Assembly (NCBI RefSeq): GCF_900187995.1
Contig: NZ_FZNZ01000004.1
Location: forward strand, 62,001 to 126,000
Direction: 5' to 3'
DNA from: Prevotella jejuni
GTDB taxonomy: Bacteria; Bacteroidota; Bacteroidia; Bacteroidales; Bacteroidaceae
Length of the DNA: 64,000 nucleotides
The notes beneath the pieces were generated by a model. The model searched no databases and was not told the origin of the DNA. It saw only the letters and a list, made by a program, of their open reading frames with translations. Within the stretch, counting starts at the first letter, position 1; each line of letters opens with the position of its first letter. Shown here one piece after another: positions 25,813 to 33,423 of the stretch. A program made the translations under genes and the position numbers.

Positions 25813-26412
25813 TTAAACGTTTTTGTTTGCTTCTTCCTGTGTCGCCTTCTTGTAGCATTCACGGCATAGAGGTTCGTATTCCTGCTGTTCTCCGAGCATC
25901 ACTCGTCGATTGTCGGCAATGAGACGATGGCTAACGTATGCCAAGGCACCACACTTCACGCAGATTGCATGCACCTTTGTTACCTCGTCAGCAATAGCAC
26001 AAAGAGCTGGGATAGGGCCGAAAGGAACACCCTTATAGTCCATGTCGAGGCCTGCAATGATAACACGTACACCGTTGTATGCTAACTTGTTGCACACATC
26101 TGTTAGTCCTTCGTCTAAGAATTGGGCCTCGTCAATACCCACGACGTCAATGTCTGAGGCAAGAAGGAGAATGTTTCCTGATGAATCAATAGGGGTGGAA
26201 TGGATGGAGTTCTGGTCATGACTGACTACATCCTCGTCCGAATAACGTGTGTCAATAGAAGGTTTAAAGATCTCAACCTTCTGCTTTGCGAACTTAGCAC
26301 GCTTCATACGACGGATGAGTTCTTCTGTTTTACCAGAGAACATACTGCCACATATCACCTCAATACGCCCTTGACGACGTCTTTCTCCATTATGATTATC
26401 TATCTTTGCCAT
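25813..26412 (-). CDS. tdk: Thymidine kinase (type II, TK1-like)
   Basis: Salvage kinase phosphorylating thymidine to dTMP; 199 residues from the Met at 26412. The P-loop [12 protein letters not shown] lies at about residues 21-32, the metal-binding [11 protein letters not shown] near 100, and the zinc-binding cysteines are in [13 protein letters not shown] and the late CRECYKK. The tetrameric TK1 fold is expected. The open frame extends 13 codons upstream, but the -7 box at 26421-26428 lies within that extension, so the shorter start is preferred and the mRNA would be nearly leaderless. The AI-2E family gene follows by 8 bases. Confidence 0.96.
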   Translation of the reverse strand: MAKIDNHNGERRRQGRIEVICGSMFSGKTEELIRRMKRAKFAKQKVEIFKPSIDTRYSDEDVVSHDQNSIHSTPIDSSGNILLLASDIDVVGIDEAQFLDEGLTDVCNKLAYNGVRVIIAGLDMDYKGVPFGPIPALCAIADEVTKVHAICVKCGALAYVSHRLIADNRRVMLGEQQEYEPLCRECYKKATQEEANKNV

Positions 26413-26896
26413 AGTTATTGCAAAGATAGATAAATTACGAGGAATAGTCATACTATAAGCGTTAAAAGTTATTGTGTAGGCCTATTCTTTGTCCTTTTGA
26501 GGGTGAGAACTGGGCAACTCGACGGATTTTCCCAGTGTTATTCGACAAGAATAGTCTTTTCTTCAACCGTTCTCTATGGTCGTGATGAGGCTTAATAGGA
26601 GTGGTGGGCATACTGAATATCAACTTTATTTAGCTTTCAATGCGTTATTAAATGTTGTTGGAAAGGTTTTTGTCTGTTAAGTTTTCTTGGAAAGTAAAGG
26701 ATTTATTAAGATTTTGTTTTAGCCTTGTTGTTATAAAACATACTGACAGACTGTGTTTTAGAATATTTTACGCTTGAAAGGATGAGATGATAAGTATGAT
26801 GTTTAATAACGCTTTTGGGTTAAAATTATAACATCATTGTTACTAAGTTTTGTCCCTTGCAAATGGAGATGTTTGTTATGTAAAAAAAGCTAATTT
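26413..26896. other. Intergenic region between tdk and rsmI
   Basis: About 480 bp between divergent genes. Apart from the two promoters at its edges (26421-26428 minus, 26900-26929 plus) I see no ORF, RNA gene or repeat in it. Confidence 0.7.
26421..26428 (-). promoter_or_regulatory. tdk -7 promoter box (TATCTTTG)
   Basis: Minus-strand TATCTTTG ending eight bases before the tdk ATG at 26412, implying only a few leader bases. No clear -33 TTG is visible. Confidence 0.6.
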
Positions 26897-26899
26897 ATT

Positions 26900-26929
26900 T
26901 TGTTCTTCTACACAATTGCTTTACATTTG
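26900..26929 (+). promoter_or_regulatory. rsmI promoter
   Basis: TTG at 26900-26902, 19-bp spacer, TACATTTG at 26922-26929, then the rsmI ATG only nine bases later. Confidence 0.7.
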
Positions 26930-26938
26930 CATTCAACA

Positions 26939-27661
26939 ATGGGAACATTATATCTCGTACCGACACCGGTTGGAAACATGGAGGACATGACGCTCCGTGC
27001 CATCAGAGTCCTAAAGGAAGCTGATTTAGTATTGTGTGAGGATACTCGAACATCGGGTATTCTATTGAAGCACTTTGAGATTAAGAACCGTCTTATGTCT
27101 CATCATAAGTTTAATGAACATGCAAGTACTGCCAATATTGTCAATAGACTGAAGGCTGGAGAGACGATTGCTCTTATCTCGGATGCGGGGACTCCGGGTA
27201 TTAGCGACCCTGGTTTCTTCCTTGCTCGTGAGGCTGCTGCTAACGGGATAACCGTTCAGACGCTTCCTGGAGCAACCGCTTTTGTACCTGCATTAGTGTC
27301 AAGTGGCTTACCATGCGACCGCTTCTGCTTTGAAGGATTCCTCCCTCAGAAGAAAGGACGCAAGTCTCATTTAGAGAGCTTAACCGATGAGACGCGCACA
27401 ATGGTGTTCTATGAGTCCCCTTATAGAGTGGTGAAGACGTTGGAGCAGTTCGCTGAGGTGTTTGGAGCAGAGCGACAAGTAAGTTGCTGTCGTGAGATTT
27501 CAAAGGTGCACGAGGAGAGTGTTAGAGGAACATTGGCAGATGTTATCGCCCATTTCAAAGAGACGGAACCACGAGGAGAGTTCGTTATTGTTGTGGCAGG
27601 AAAGGACAAAGTAAAGTCTTCTGAACGGAAGAAACAAATGGATAAAAACGTGAAAGTATGA
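26939..27661 (+). CDS. rsmI: 16S rRNA (cytidine-1402-2'-O)-methyltransferase RsmI
   Basis: SAM-dependent tetrapyrrole-methylase-fold enzyme that 2'-O-methylates C1402 of 16S rRNA. The 240-residue protein starts at MGTLYLVPTPVGNMEDMTLR, the family N-terminus, and contains LVLCEDTRTSG (about 31-41), ISDAGTPGISDPG (about 80-92), LPGATAFVPALVSSGLP and MVFYESPYRV. The start at 26939 is supported by the promoter nine bases upstream; the longer frame would begin before the transcription start. The stop overlaps the start of the next gene by four bases (ATGA), indicating translational coupling. Confidence 0.96.
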   Translation: MGTLYLVPTPVGNMEDMTLRAIRVLKEADLVLCEDTRTSGILLKHFEIKNRLMSHHKFNEHASTANIVNRLKAGETIALISDAGTPGISDPGFFLAREAAANGITVQTLPGATAFVPALVSSGLPCDRFCFEGFLPQKKGRKSHLESLTDETRTMVFYESPYRVVKTLEQFAEVFGAERQVSCCREISKVHEESVRGTLADVIAHFKETEPRGEFVIVVAGKDKVKSSERKKQMDKNVKV

Positions 27662-28572
27662 ATAAACTATTAGTTTTTGCAGTATGTGGAGCCCTTGCGC
27701 TGGCATCCTGCAACCAAGACAAGAAGTCGGCATTAAACCCATCTGAGATAAAGAGTGACTCTTTGCGTAACATCATTGACGCTCGTGACCACGAGATAAA
27801 CGATATGATGGGAACGTTGAACGACATCCAACAGGGTTTTGCAGCTATCAATGAAGCAGAGAATAGAGTGACGATAGCGAAGGATGGTGAGCGTGTTGAT
27901 AAGGCAGAACAGATGAAGGAAAACATTCAGTTCATCGCTCAGCGTATGCAAGAAAACCGTGAACTCATCAAGAAACTACAGCAGCAATTACGCGAGACAG
28001 GCTTTAAGGGTGACGCAATGAAGGAGACTTTGAATCGTTTGACCAATCAACTGAGTTCTAAGGAGCGTGAGTTGAAGCAGTTGCGGGCTGAGTTAGAGTC
28101 AAAGAACATTCATATCAAGGAACTTGATGAGACTATCACTGGCTTGAATACAGACGTTGCTAATCTCAAGACAGATAAGGAGAACCTTACAGCCGATAAA
28201 GAGAACCTTACGAAAGAGAAGGAGAGTTTGCAAACAGAAAGCAACCAGAAGACCGAAACCATTAATACACAAGACAAGCAGTTGAACACTGGTTGGTATG
28301 TATTCGGTACTAAGAGCGAGTTGAAGGCACAACGTATTCTCGACGGAGGAAAGGTGTTGCAGGGTTCGTTCAACAAGAATTACTTCACAAAGATAGATAT
28401 CCGTATCAACAAGGAGATCAAACTTTATAGTAAGAGTGCACAGTTGTTGACAGCGCATCCAAGCAGCAGTTACACGCTAACAACTGATACAAACGGACAG
28501 TATGTACTCCGTATCACTGACCCACAGACATTCTGGAGCACAAGCAAATACTTGGTTATTCAGGTTAGATAA
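27658..28572 (+). CDS. Coiled-coil lipoprotein, Cbp1-like collagen-binding adhesin family
   Basis: A 304-residue lipoprotein (lipobox ALASC, Cys18) with a long coiled coil at about residues 30-205. The coil includes HEINDMMGTLNDIQQGFAAI, and the Glu/Lys/Asn runs KENLTADKENLTKEKESL carry a short internal duplication (LTADKENLTKEKE). The globular C-terminal domain (about 210-304) contains NTGWYVFGTKSELKAQRIL, NYFTKIDIRINKEIKLYSK and FWSTSKYLVIQV. This architecture matches the Bacteroides fragilis Cbp1 collagen-binding glycoprotein as I remember it; the adhesin role is therefore by family and unproven here. It overlaps rsmI by four bases and is followed by a strong terminator. Confidence 0.75.
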   Translation: MNKLLVFAVCGALALASCNQDKKSALNPSEIKSDSLRNIIDARDHEINDMMGTLNDIQQGFAAINEAENRVTIAKDGERVDKAEQMKENIQFIAQRMQENRELIKKLQQQLRETGFKGDAMKETLNRLTNQLSSKERELKQLRAELESKNIHIKELDETITGLNTDVANLKTDKENLTADKENLTKEKESLQTESNQKTETINTQDKQLNTGWYVFGTKSELKAQRILDGGKVLQGSFNKNYFTKIDIRINKEIKLYSKSAQLLTAHPSSSYTLTTDTNGQYVLRITDPQTFWSTSKYLVIQVR

Positions 28573-28595
28573 TCATAAAATACAAAATAAGAAAG

Positions 28596-28630
28596 AGGAG
28601 ATGTGTTATAACAGCACATCTCCTTTTTTA
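28596..28630 (+). terminator. Terminator of rsmI-lipoprotein operon
   Basis: Stem AGGAGATGTG (28596-28605) / CACATCTCCT (28615-28624), loop TTATAACAG, then six T residues. Confidence 0.9.
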
Positions 28631-28677
28631 TTTCTCCAAACTTACTCCAGTCTCACAATTGGATATATTCAGAAGAG

Positions 28678-28756
28678 GGTAACTATTTCTTCAAAAAAGG
28701 TTGACGGTTTCTTCAAAAAAGGTAGACCTTTTTGCCCAAAAAGGTCTACCTTTTTT
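28678..28756. repeat. Perfect 19-bp inverted repeat with tandem lead-in
   Basis: The perfect stem AAAAAAGGTAGACCTTTTT (28715-28733), loop GCCC and its exact inverse at 28738-28756. Upstream, 'tttcttcaaaaaaggt' occurs twice, 22 bases apart (about 28686 and 28708). It lies between convergent transcription units and can act as a terminator in both directions, although the upstream gene already has one. Confidence 0.8.
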
Positions 28757-28805
28757 GTAATCGTGCTATCTGTTATGTCAACTTCTACAAAACCCTAAGA
28801 AGCCC

Positions 28806-29195
28806 CTATTGATGTGGTGCTTCGTCTTTTAGATTTACTAATTTCGTGGTAAACAATAGGCTGAGTGTGACGAAGCCTGCACCTATTGCCAGTCCGACAT
28901 ACTGAACATTATGAAGTAAGGTAAGGATGAATTCTGATTGCGTTCCGTTGATATATCGGTCAAAGATGGTTGGCAGTGTGAAGCTCGCAAGTGTCACAAT
29001 ACAGCCCAAAACAATACCAACAGCAAGCAGTTTAAGCGACATCAGTTTGTTCTTTCGCCTCTCCGCACGTTGATACGTCTTGACTTCTTCGATGAGTTCC
29101 AGCTGTCGTTGCAGTTTTTGCATGAAGGCATTGTCATCCGACAGTTGTGGATGATAGTCCGAGAGTAAGTCTTTCAAGAATTTATCTTCGTTCAT
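28806..29195 (-). CDS. Small two-helix membrane protein, probable anti-sigma partner
   Basis: A 129-residue protein with a charged cytoplasmic N-terminal part (residues 1-48, including FLKDLLSDYHPQLSDDNAFM) and two membrane helices at about 52-70 and 97-118. Its start overlaps the upstream ECF sigma-factor gene by four bases. An N-terminal soluble segment with membrane helices directly behind an ECF gene is the usual layout of a membrane-tethered anti-sigma factor, but no zinc or ASD motif is recognisable. The role is therefore inferred from position. The last gene of a three-gene minus-strand operon. Confidence 0.7.
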   Translation of the reverse strand: MNEDKFLKDLLSDYHPQLSDDNAFMQKLQRQLELIEEVKTYQRAERRKNKLMSLKLLAVGIVLGCIVTLASFTLPTIFDRYINGTQSEFILTLLHNVQYVGLAIGAGFVTLSLLFTTKLVNLKDEAPHQ

Positions 29196-29674
29196 CTTTC
29201 CAAAATATGTTTAAGTTCTTGCCGTCCACGTGAGAGTTGTTTCTTAATCGCATCCTCACTGTTTTCGGTTATCTCTGCAATCTCTTTTATTTGATAACCC
29301 TGCATATAATAAAGCAGGATACTTGTGCGCATTGTCTCCGAGAGCGTTGCCAACGCAGTGTGTAGTTCTTGATAGCGGAAGGCATCATCACTCTTACTGT
29401 TCCCTTGGAGCGTGATAGCCTTCTCAAGGGGTAGTTCCTGTTTGTGTTTCTGTTTGCGACGTGAGTCGATGAAGACACGATAAGCAATTTTCATTAGCCA
29501 AGCCGAGAACTGTCCACGTTCGTCATATTGACTACTGCGAAGGTAGGCTTTGATGAGAGCCTCTTGAGCAATATCGTCAGCTTCAGCACCATTGCCGCAG
29601 CATAAAGCCGTCAGGAACCGGCGTAGATGTGCCTGTTCCCGACCGACCTGTTCGACGAATTGTTCTCTTGTCAT
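29192..29674 (-). CDS. ECF-type RNA polymerase sigma factor
   Basis: Sigma-70 family regulator of 160 residues containing only regions 2 and 4. Region 2 spans about 25-75, with ADDIAQEALIKAYLRSSQYD and FSAWLMKIAYRVFIDSRRK. Region 4 spans about 105-158, with ATLSETMRTSILLYYMQGYQ and IKEIAEITENSEDAIKKQLSRGR as the helix-turn-helix. It overlaps the downstream putative anti-sigma by four bases and starts six bases after the upstream membrane-protein gene. I cannot assign the signal or regulon. The operon is separate from the SusCD locus at 36 kb. Confidence 0.93.
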   Translation of the reverse strand: MTREQFVEQVGREQAHLRRFLTALCCGNGAEADDIAQEALIKAYLRSSQYDERGQFSAWLMKIAYRVFIDSRRKQKHKQELPLEKAITLQGNSKSDDAFRYQELHTALATLSETMRTSILLYYMQGYQIKEIAEITENSEDAIKKQLSRGRQELKHILER

Positions 29675-29680
29675 AATAAC

Positions 29681-30130
29681 CTAATCGTTGTCTTTCAAGT
29701 TTTCCAAAGTCTTTTTGGCATTGTTGTAGGCGATTAACAACCCGCATCCTACTGCCAATGGGACAACACCAAATACGGCGCCTATAGGGATATATCTTTT
29801 GTCAAAACTTTGCAAAATGCTCAAAACTATAATAACCAATATGGTTGCCGCCCCTCCGATAAGACAGATTGTCCCCCAAAGTAGTTCCTGGTGCATTTTT
29901 GTCATCAGTTGCTCTTTGTATGATTTCTTTGAAGGGTTCAGCTTGTCGAGAAACTCCTGCACGTCAATGTCAGGATTCTTTTCAATAATAGCCGTAACAA
30001 TCTCGCTTCTTTTGTCTGTTTCGTGTTGTTTGTTACGGTAAGAGAGCCAAGCCATTATGATAGGAAGAACTACTGCAATTGCTATTGGAACGAGACTTTT
30101 AATGATTGATTCTAATATTACATAATTCAT
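29681..30130 (-). CDS. Small membrane protein of the ECF operon (DUF6249-like)
   Basis: A 149-residue membrane protein: an N-terminal helix (about 10-30, PIAIAVVLPIIMAWLSY), a charged cytoplasmic segment (31-78) and two C-terminal helices (about 82-105 and 115-138). It resembles small Bacteroidetes proteins annotated DUF6249, which often accompany ECF sigma factors; that family call is tentative. The frame permits a start two codons further upstream at 30136; the Met at 30130 is preferred. It is first in the operon, with sigma factor and putative anti-sigma behind it, so a sensory or stabilising role for the sigma system is inference. Confidence 0.7.
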   Translation of the reverse strand: MNYVILESIIKSLVPIAIAVVLPIIMAWLSYRNKQHETDKRSEIVTAIIEKNPDIDVQEFLDKLNPSKKSYKEQLMTKMHQELLWGTICLIGGAATILVIIVLSILQSFDKRYIPIGAVFGVVPLAVGCGLLIAYNNAKKTLENLKDND

Positions 30131-30574
30131 AATCATTTGTTTTTAATATGTTATACATTTGGTTTTCTTTCTGAACCGATTCACTTGTATAACGTTGTTG
30201 ATTTGTAAAAGGTGACATCAAAGGCATAAATTTATTTGTTTTATGGTATTAATTGTATTCTTGATAACGGCTCTTTTTTATGCTTACAATAACTTTTGAG
30301 CAAATTATTTACATGAAAATAAATATTTATTGTCGTGTAAATAATTATTTTTCTTCATGAAAAAAAATATTTATTTTCATGTAAATAATTCGTTGGAGTG
30401 TAGCTATGAGAGGTTAAAAGGGCATCTATCAGCTGCTTACCTCTTACCTTTAATGCTTGTAAAGGGCATCGATAAAATCCTTCCTCCTTCCTTTCTATAT
30501 CTTTATTAGTATTAGGAGCAAAGGTAATGTCTTAACTCCTTTTACTACCTTCGTACTCCTTAACTCCTCAATCC
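30131..30574. other. Intergenic region between tadA and the ECF operon
   Basis: It holds a copy of the 22-bp-phased palindromic element (30301-30392). The segment directly upstream of the ECF operon (30131-30200) has no TAnnTTTG box, so expression may depend on the operon's own sigma factor. 30393-30574 shows a C/T-rich stretch ('ctccttaactcctcaatccc') but no gene. Confidence 0.6.
30301..30392. repeat. AT-rich 22-bp-phased palindromic element, copy 3
   Basis: CRTG boxes start at 30312 (CATG), 30334 (CGTG), 30356 (CATG) and 30378 (CATG), exactly 22 bp apart. The outer arms are caaattattta and its inverse TAAATAATTcg, giving an overall palindrome. Confidence 0.9.
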
Positions 30575-31027
30575 CTACCTTCTTTCTTGGAAGAATCGTT
30601 GCATCAAGGCTCGACATTCCTCTTCCATTACACCGTAAGTAACATTAGCTTTTGGGTGGAAAGCCTTGGGTGCATATTCATGATAGCCTCGTTTTTCATC
30701 GGGACAACCGTAGACAATGCGCCGAAGTTGCGCCCAACCGATGGCACCAGCACACATGATGCAAGGTTCAACCGTCACATATAGCGTGCAATCTTGCAGA
30801 TATTTACCTCCCAACTCATTGGCTGCCATGGTTATTGCTTGCATTTCTGCATGTGCAGTAACGTCATTGAGCGTCTCTGTCAGGTTATGGGCACGAGCGA
30901 TGATACGGTCACGGCATACCACAACAGCACCAATAGGGATTTCACCTTCTTTATATGCAGCTTCGGCTTCAGCCAATGCACGCTGCATATAGTATAGGTC
31001 TTTCTTGCTTTGTTCTTCTGTACTCAT
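30575..31027 (-). CDS. tadA: tRNA adenosine(34) deaminase TadA
   Basis: Zinc-dependent deaminase, 150 residues, converting the wobble adenosine of tRNA-Arg to inosine. The active site is complete: H59-A-E61 in TAHAEMQA and the cysteines C89 and C92 in VEPCIMCAGAI. The family-typical GWAQLRRIVYG follows. The start is fixed by the -7 box TATTTTTG, which ends four bases upstream of the ATG. It is divergent from yraN and probably monocistronic. Confidence 0.96.
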   Translation of the reverse strand: MSTEEQSKKDLYYMQRALAEAEAAYKEGEIPIGAVVVCRDRIIARAHNLTETLNDVTAHAEMQAITMAANELGGKYLQDCTLYVTVEPCIMCAGAIGWAQLRRIVYGCPDEKRGYHEYAPKAFHPKANVTYGVMEEECRALMQRFFQERR

Positions 31028-31031
31028 ACTG

Positions 31032-31039
31032 CAAAAATA
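31032..31039 (-). promoter_or_regulatory. tadA -7 promoter box (TATTTTTG)
   Basis: Minus-strand TATTTTTG ending four bases before the tadA ATG, giving a leaderless or near-leaderless mRNA. It lies 11 bases from the plus-strand promoter of yraN. Confidence 0.6.
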
Positions 31040-31050
31040 CGGGTTTTATT

Positions 31051-31080
31051 TTGATTTTACGAAAGATTATTCTAACTTTG
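31051..31080 (+). promoter_or_regulatory. yraN-birA promoter
   Basis: TTG at 31051-31053, 19-bp spacer, TAACTTTG at 31073-31080. The first gene starts at 31260, so the leader is about 170 bases; I see no recognisable riboswitch in it. Confidence 0.7.
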
Positions 31081-31259
31081 TGCGTGAATATTAATGTACA
31101 CAATTCTTGACGGGAGTGATAAAGTTTAAGGATTTTAGAAGAAGTAGGCTATACCTTTGTTTCATCCGTAAATCGATTTGATACGTATAAAGAATTATCT
31201 TATCTCCTTCTAATAGTCTGAACTTCTAAAACTTCTGCAAGTTGAGGAAAGAAAGACGC

Positions 31260-31625
31260 ATGGCATACCATAACGAATTAGGTAAATGGGGAGAGGATGT
31301 GGCGGTAAGCTATCTCCAACAGTTGGGTTATGTCATTCTTCATCGTGATTGGGATTATCATCATCGAGACTTAGATATTGTTGCTATAGATAATGGTACG
31401 CTGGTTATCGTTGAGGTAAAGACCCGAAAGAATGAGCAGTTTGCTGATGCTGATGAGGCTGTCACCGTGCAGAAAGTGCGTTCGCTCTCGATAGCTGCCA
31501 ATGCATACGTCAAGCGATATAACATCAATTTGGATATCCGCTTTGATATAATCACTGTTGTAGGGCAGCCAACAGGGACCAATGAAGTGCGCCATGTGAA
31601 GGATGCCTTTCTTCCATTCATATAA
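31260..31625 (+). CDS. YraN family (UPF0102) nuclease-fold protein
   Basis: A 121-residue protein of the UPF0102/YraN family, a small Holliday-junction-resolvase-like fold with unknown biological role. The motif order is ELGKWGEDVAVSYLQQLGY, HRDLDIVAIDNGTLVIVEVKTRK (containing the D and E-x-K nuclease-like residues, about 40-62) and VRSLSIAANAYVKR. The ATG at 31260 is chosen over the frame's first Met six codons upstream because it begins the conserved domain. birA follows 14 bases later, so the two are co-transcribed. Confidence 0.92.
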   Translation: MAYHNELGKWGEDVAVSYLQQLGYVILHRDWDYHHRDLDIVAIDNGTLVIVEVKTRKNEQFADADEAVTVQKVRSLSIAANAYVKRYNINLDIRFDIITVVGQPTGTNEVRHVKDAFLPFI

Positions 31626-31639
31626 AGAATAGATTGTAA

Positions 31640-32431
31640 ATGAAGATAATAGATGCCGTATTAGGCTTTTTCAAGCCAACAGTAGTAGAGAAAGAAAGAG
31701 AGGTGAAAACCGTAAGACTGGATGCTGTAGATAGTACAAACGCCTATCTGCGTACTTATACACCTGCTGATGATGAGCCAATGTCAGTCGTTGTTGCCGA
31801 TTATCAGACTGCAGGAAAAGGGCAGGGGACGAACACTTGGGAGAGTGAAGCTGGTAAGAACCTGTTGTTCTCGGTACTTGTACACCCGACGATGCTGCCT
31901 GTTCGTAGTCAGTTCCTACTCTCTGAAGCTGGTGCCTTGGCTCTGAAAGAAGCTTTAGCAGACTATGTGAAAGAGGATATCCGCCTGAAATGGCCCAATG
32001 ACATCTATTGGAAAGATAAGAAACTGAGCGGAACACTGATTGAAACAAAGCTTGCTGCGGGGCGTATAAAAGACTGTGTCTTCGGTGTGGGACTGAATGT
32101 AAATCAGGAAACGTTCCATAGTGATGCTCCTAATCCCGTTTCTCTCTGCCAGATTTTAGGGCATGAGGTTGACAAAGAAGAACTGCTGAATAAGATTATT
32201 AAGAAGTTCTCAGAACTCTATCGGCTGTTAGAGATGGGCGGATATAATGATATCAGTGCAATGTATCACGAAGCCTTGTATCGACGTGGAGGCTTTCATA
32301 AGTTCCGTGATGCTGATGGTGAGTTTGATGGCGCTATCGTTGAAGTAGAAGACGATGGGCACCTCATCCTCCGTGACAGCAAGGGTATGATTCGTGAATA
32401 TCAATTTAAAGAAGTAGAATTTATTATATAA
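31640..32431 (+). CDS. birA: Biotin-[acetyl-CoA-carboxylase] ligase BirA
   Basis: Biotin-protein ligase, 263 residues, that activates biotin with ATP and attaches it to biotin-carrier proteins. The catalytic domain shows LDAVDSTNAYLR, the biotin/ATP loop AGKGQGTNTWESEAGKNL (about 57-74), LKWPNDIYWKDKKLSGTLIE (about 115-134) and VGLNVNQ. There is no N-terminal helix-turn-helix, so this is a group I enzyme that cannot repress biotin genes directly. A C-terminal SH3-like domain covers about 210-263. It lies 14 bases after yraN and 54 before pyrH. Confidence 0.94.
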   Translation: MKIIDAVLGFFKPTVVEKEREVKTVRLDAVDSTNAYLRTYTPADDEPMSVVVADYQTAGKGQGTNTWESEAGKNLLFSVLVHPTMLPVRSQFLLSEAGALALKEALADYVKEDIRLKWPNDIYWKDKKLSGTLIETKLAAGRIKDCVFGVGLNVNQETFHSDAPNPVSLCQILGHEVDKEELLNKIIKKFSELYRLLEMGGYNDISAMYHEALYRRGGFHKFRDADGEFDGAIVEVEDDGHLILRDSKGMIREYQFKEVEFII

Positions 32432-32485
32432 TAAGGTGTTTGGGAAAGTAAAGAAGTTCCTTCAACTCCTTCAACTCCAAAAATA

Positions 32486-33196
32486 ATGGCAAGATTTAAA
32501 AGAATTCTCTTGAAACTTTCGGGTGAGAGTTTGATGGGAAAACAGGGCTTCGGTATCGACCCTGAGCGTCTTAGCGATTATGCTAAGCAGATTAAGGAAG
32601 TACATGAAATGGGTGTACAGATTGGTATCGTAATCGGTGGCGGTAACATCTTCCGTGGTTTGAGCGGTAGCCAAAAAGGCTTTGATCGTGTGAAAGGCGA
32701 CCAGATGGGTATGTGTGCAACCGTTATCAACTCTCTTGCTCTTAGCTCAGCACTTGAGGCAATCGGTGTGAAAGCTAAGGTTTTGACCGCTATCCGTATG
32801 GAACCAATCGGCGAGTTCTATAGCAAGTGGAAGGCTATCGAGGCTATGGAAGCAGGTTATGTTTGTATCTTCTCAGCTGGTACTGGTAGTCCTTACTTTA
32901 CTACTGACACTGGTTCAAGCTTGCGTGGTATTGAGATTGAGGCGGACGTAATGCTTAAGGGTACACGTGTAGATGGTATCTATACAGCCGATCCAGAGAA
33001 AGACCCAACAGCAACAAAGTTCTCTGATATTACATACGATGAGATTTACACAAAGGGTCTTAAGGTAATGGACCTCACAGCAACGACCATGTGTAAGGAG
33101 AATGACCTACCTATTTATGTCTTCAATATGGACGTTGTCGGTAATCTGAAGAAGGTTATGGACGGTGAAGATATAGGTACGTTGGTGCATAATTAA
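32486..33196 (+). CDS. pyrH: UMP kinase PyrH
   Basis: Bacterial-type UMP kinase of the amino-acid-kinase fold, 236 residues, making UDP. Signature segments are RILLKLSGESLMG (residues 5-17), IVIGGGNIFRG (about 50-60), GDQMGMCATVINSLAL, FSAGTGSPYFTTDTGSSLRG (in two parts, about 131-150) and DLTATTMCKEN. It is on the same strand as birA with a 54-base gap without a visible promoter, so it is likely read through from the yraN promoter. A hairpin without T run follows about 35 bases after the stop. Confidence 0.97.
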   Translation: MARFKRILLKLSGESLMGKQGFGIDPERLSDYAKQIKEVHEMGVQIGIVIGGGNIFRGLSGSQKGFDRVKGDQMGMCATVINSLALSSALEAIGVKAKVLTAIRMEPIGEFYSKWKAIEAMEAGYVCIFSAGTGSPYFTTDTGSSLRGIEIEADVMLKGTRVDGIYTADPEKDPTATKFSDITYDEIYTKGLKVMDLTATTMCKENDLPIYVFNMDVVGNLKKVMDGEDIGTLVHN

Positions 33197-33223
33197 TGCT
33201 GATTATTCTTAAATGAATAGCTG

Positions 33224-33258
33224 TTGCAGCAGGTAGGTGACTACCTGTCTGCAACAAT
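33224..33258 (+). terminator. Hairpin downstream of pyrH
   Basis: Stem GTTGCAGcAGGTAG against CTACCTgtCTGCAAC at about 33223-33255, with loop GTGA. No T run follows, so it may stabilise the 3' end rather than terminate on its own. Confidence 0.45.
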
Positions 33259-33388
33259 ATACGTAAAATAAAAATCGACGAGAGAACTCATCTTAATCCT
33301 GAAAACCTTTTGAACATAGATTGATAAAAAGTTATTGGATATAAATATTAAATATATACATTATGTAATATTATAAAAATAATTTTCT

Positions 33389-33396
33389 TATCTTTG
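33389..33396 (+). promoter_or_regulatory. dsbD -7 promoter box (TATCTTTG)
   Basis: Exact TAnnTTTG box 27 bases before the dsbD ATG, in a very AT-rich region. No clear -33 TTG is present. Confidence 0.6.
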
Positions 33397-33423
33397 CAGT
33401 TCAAATTCTAATAGTATAAAACG

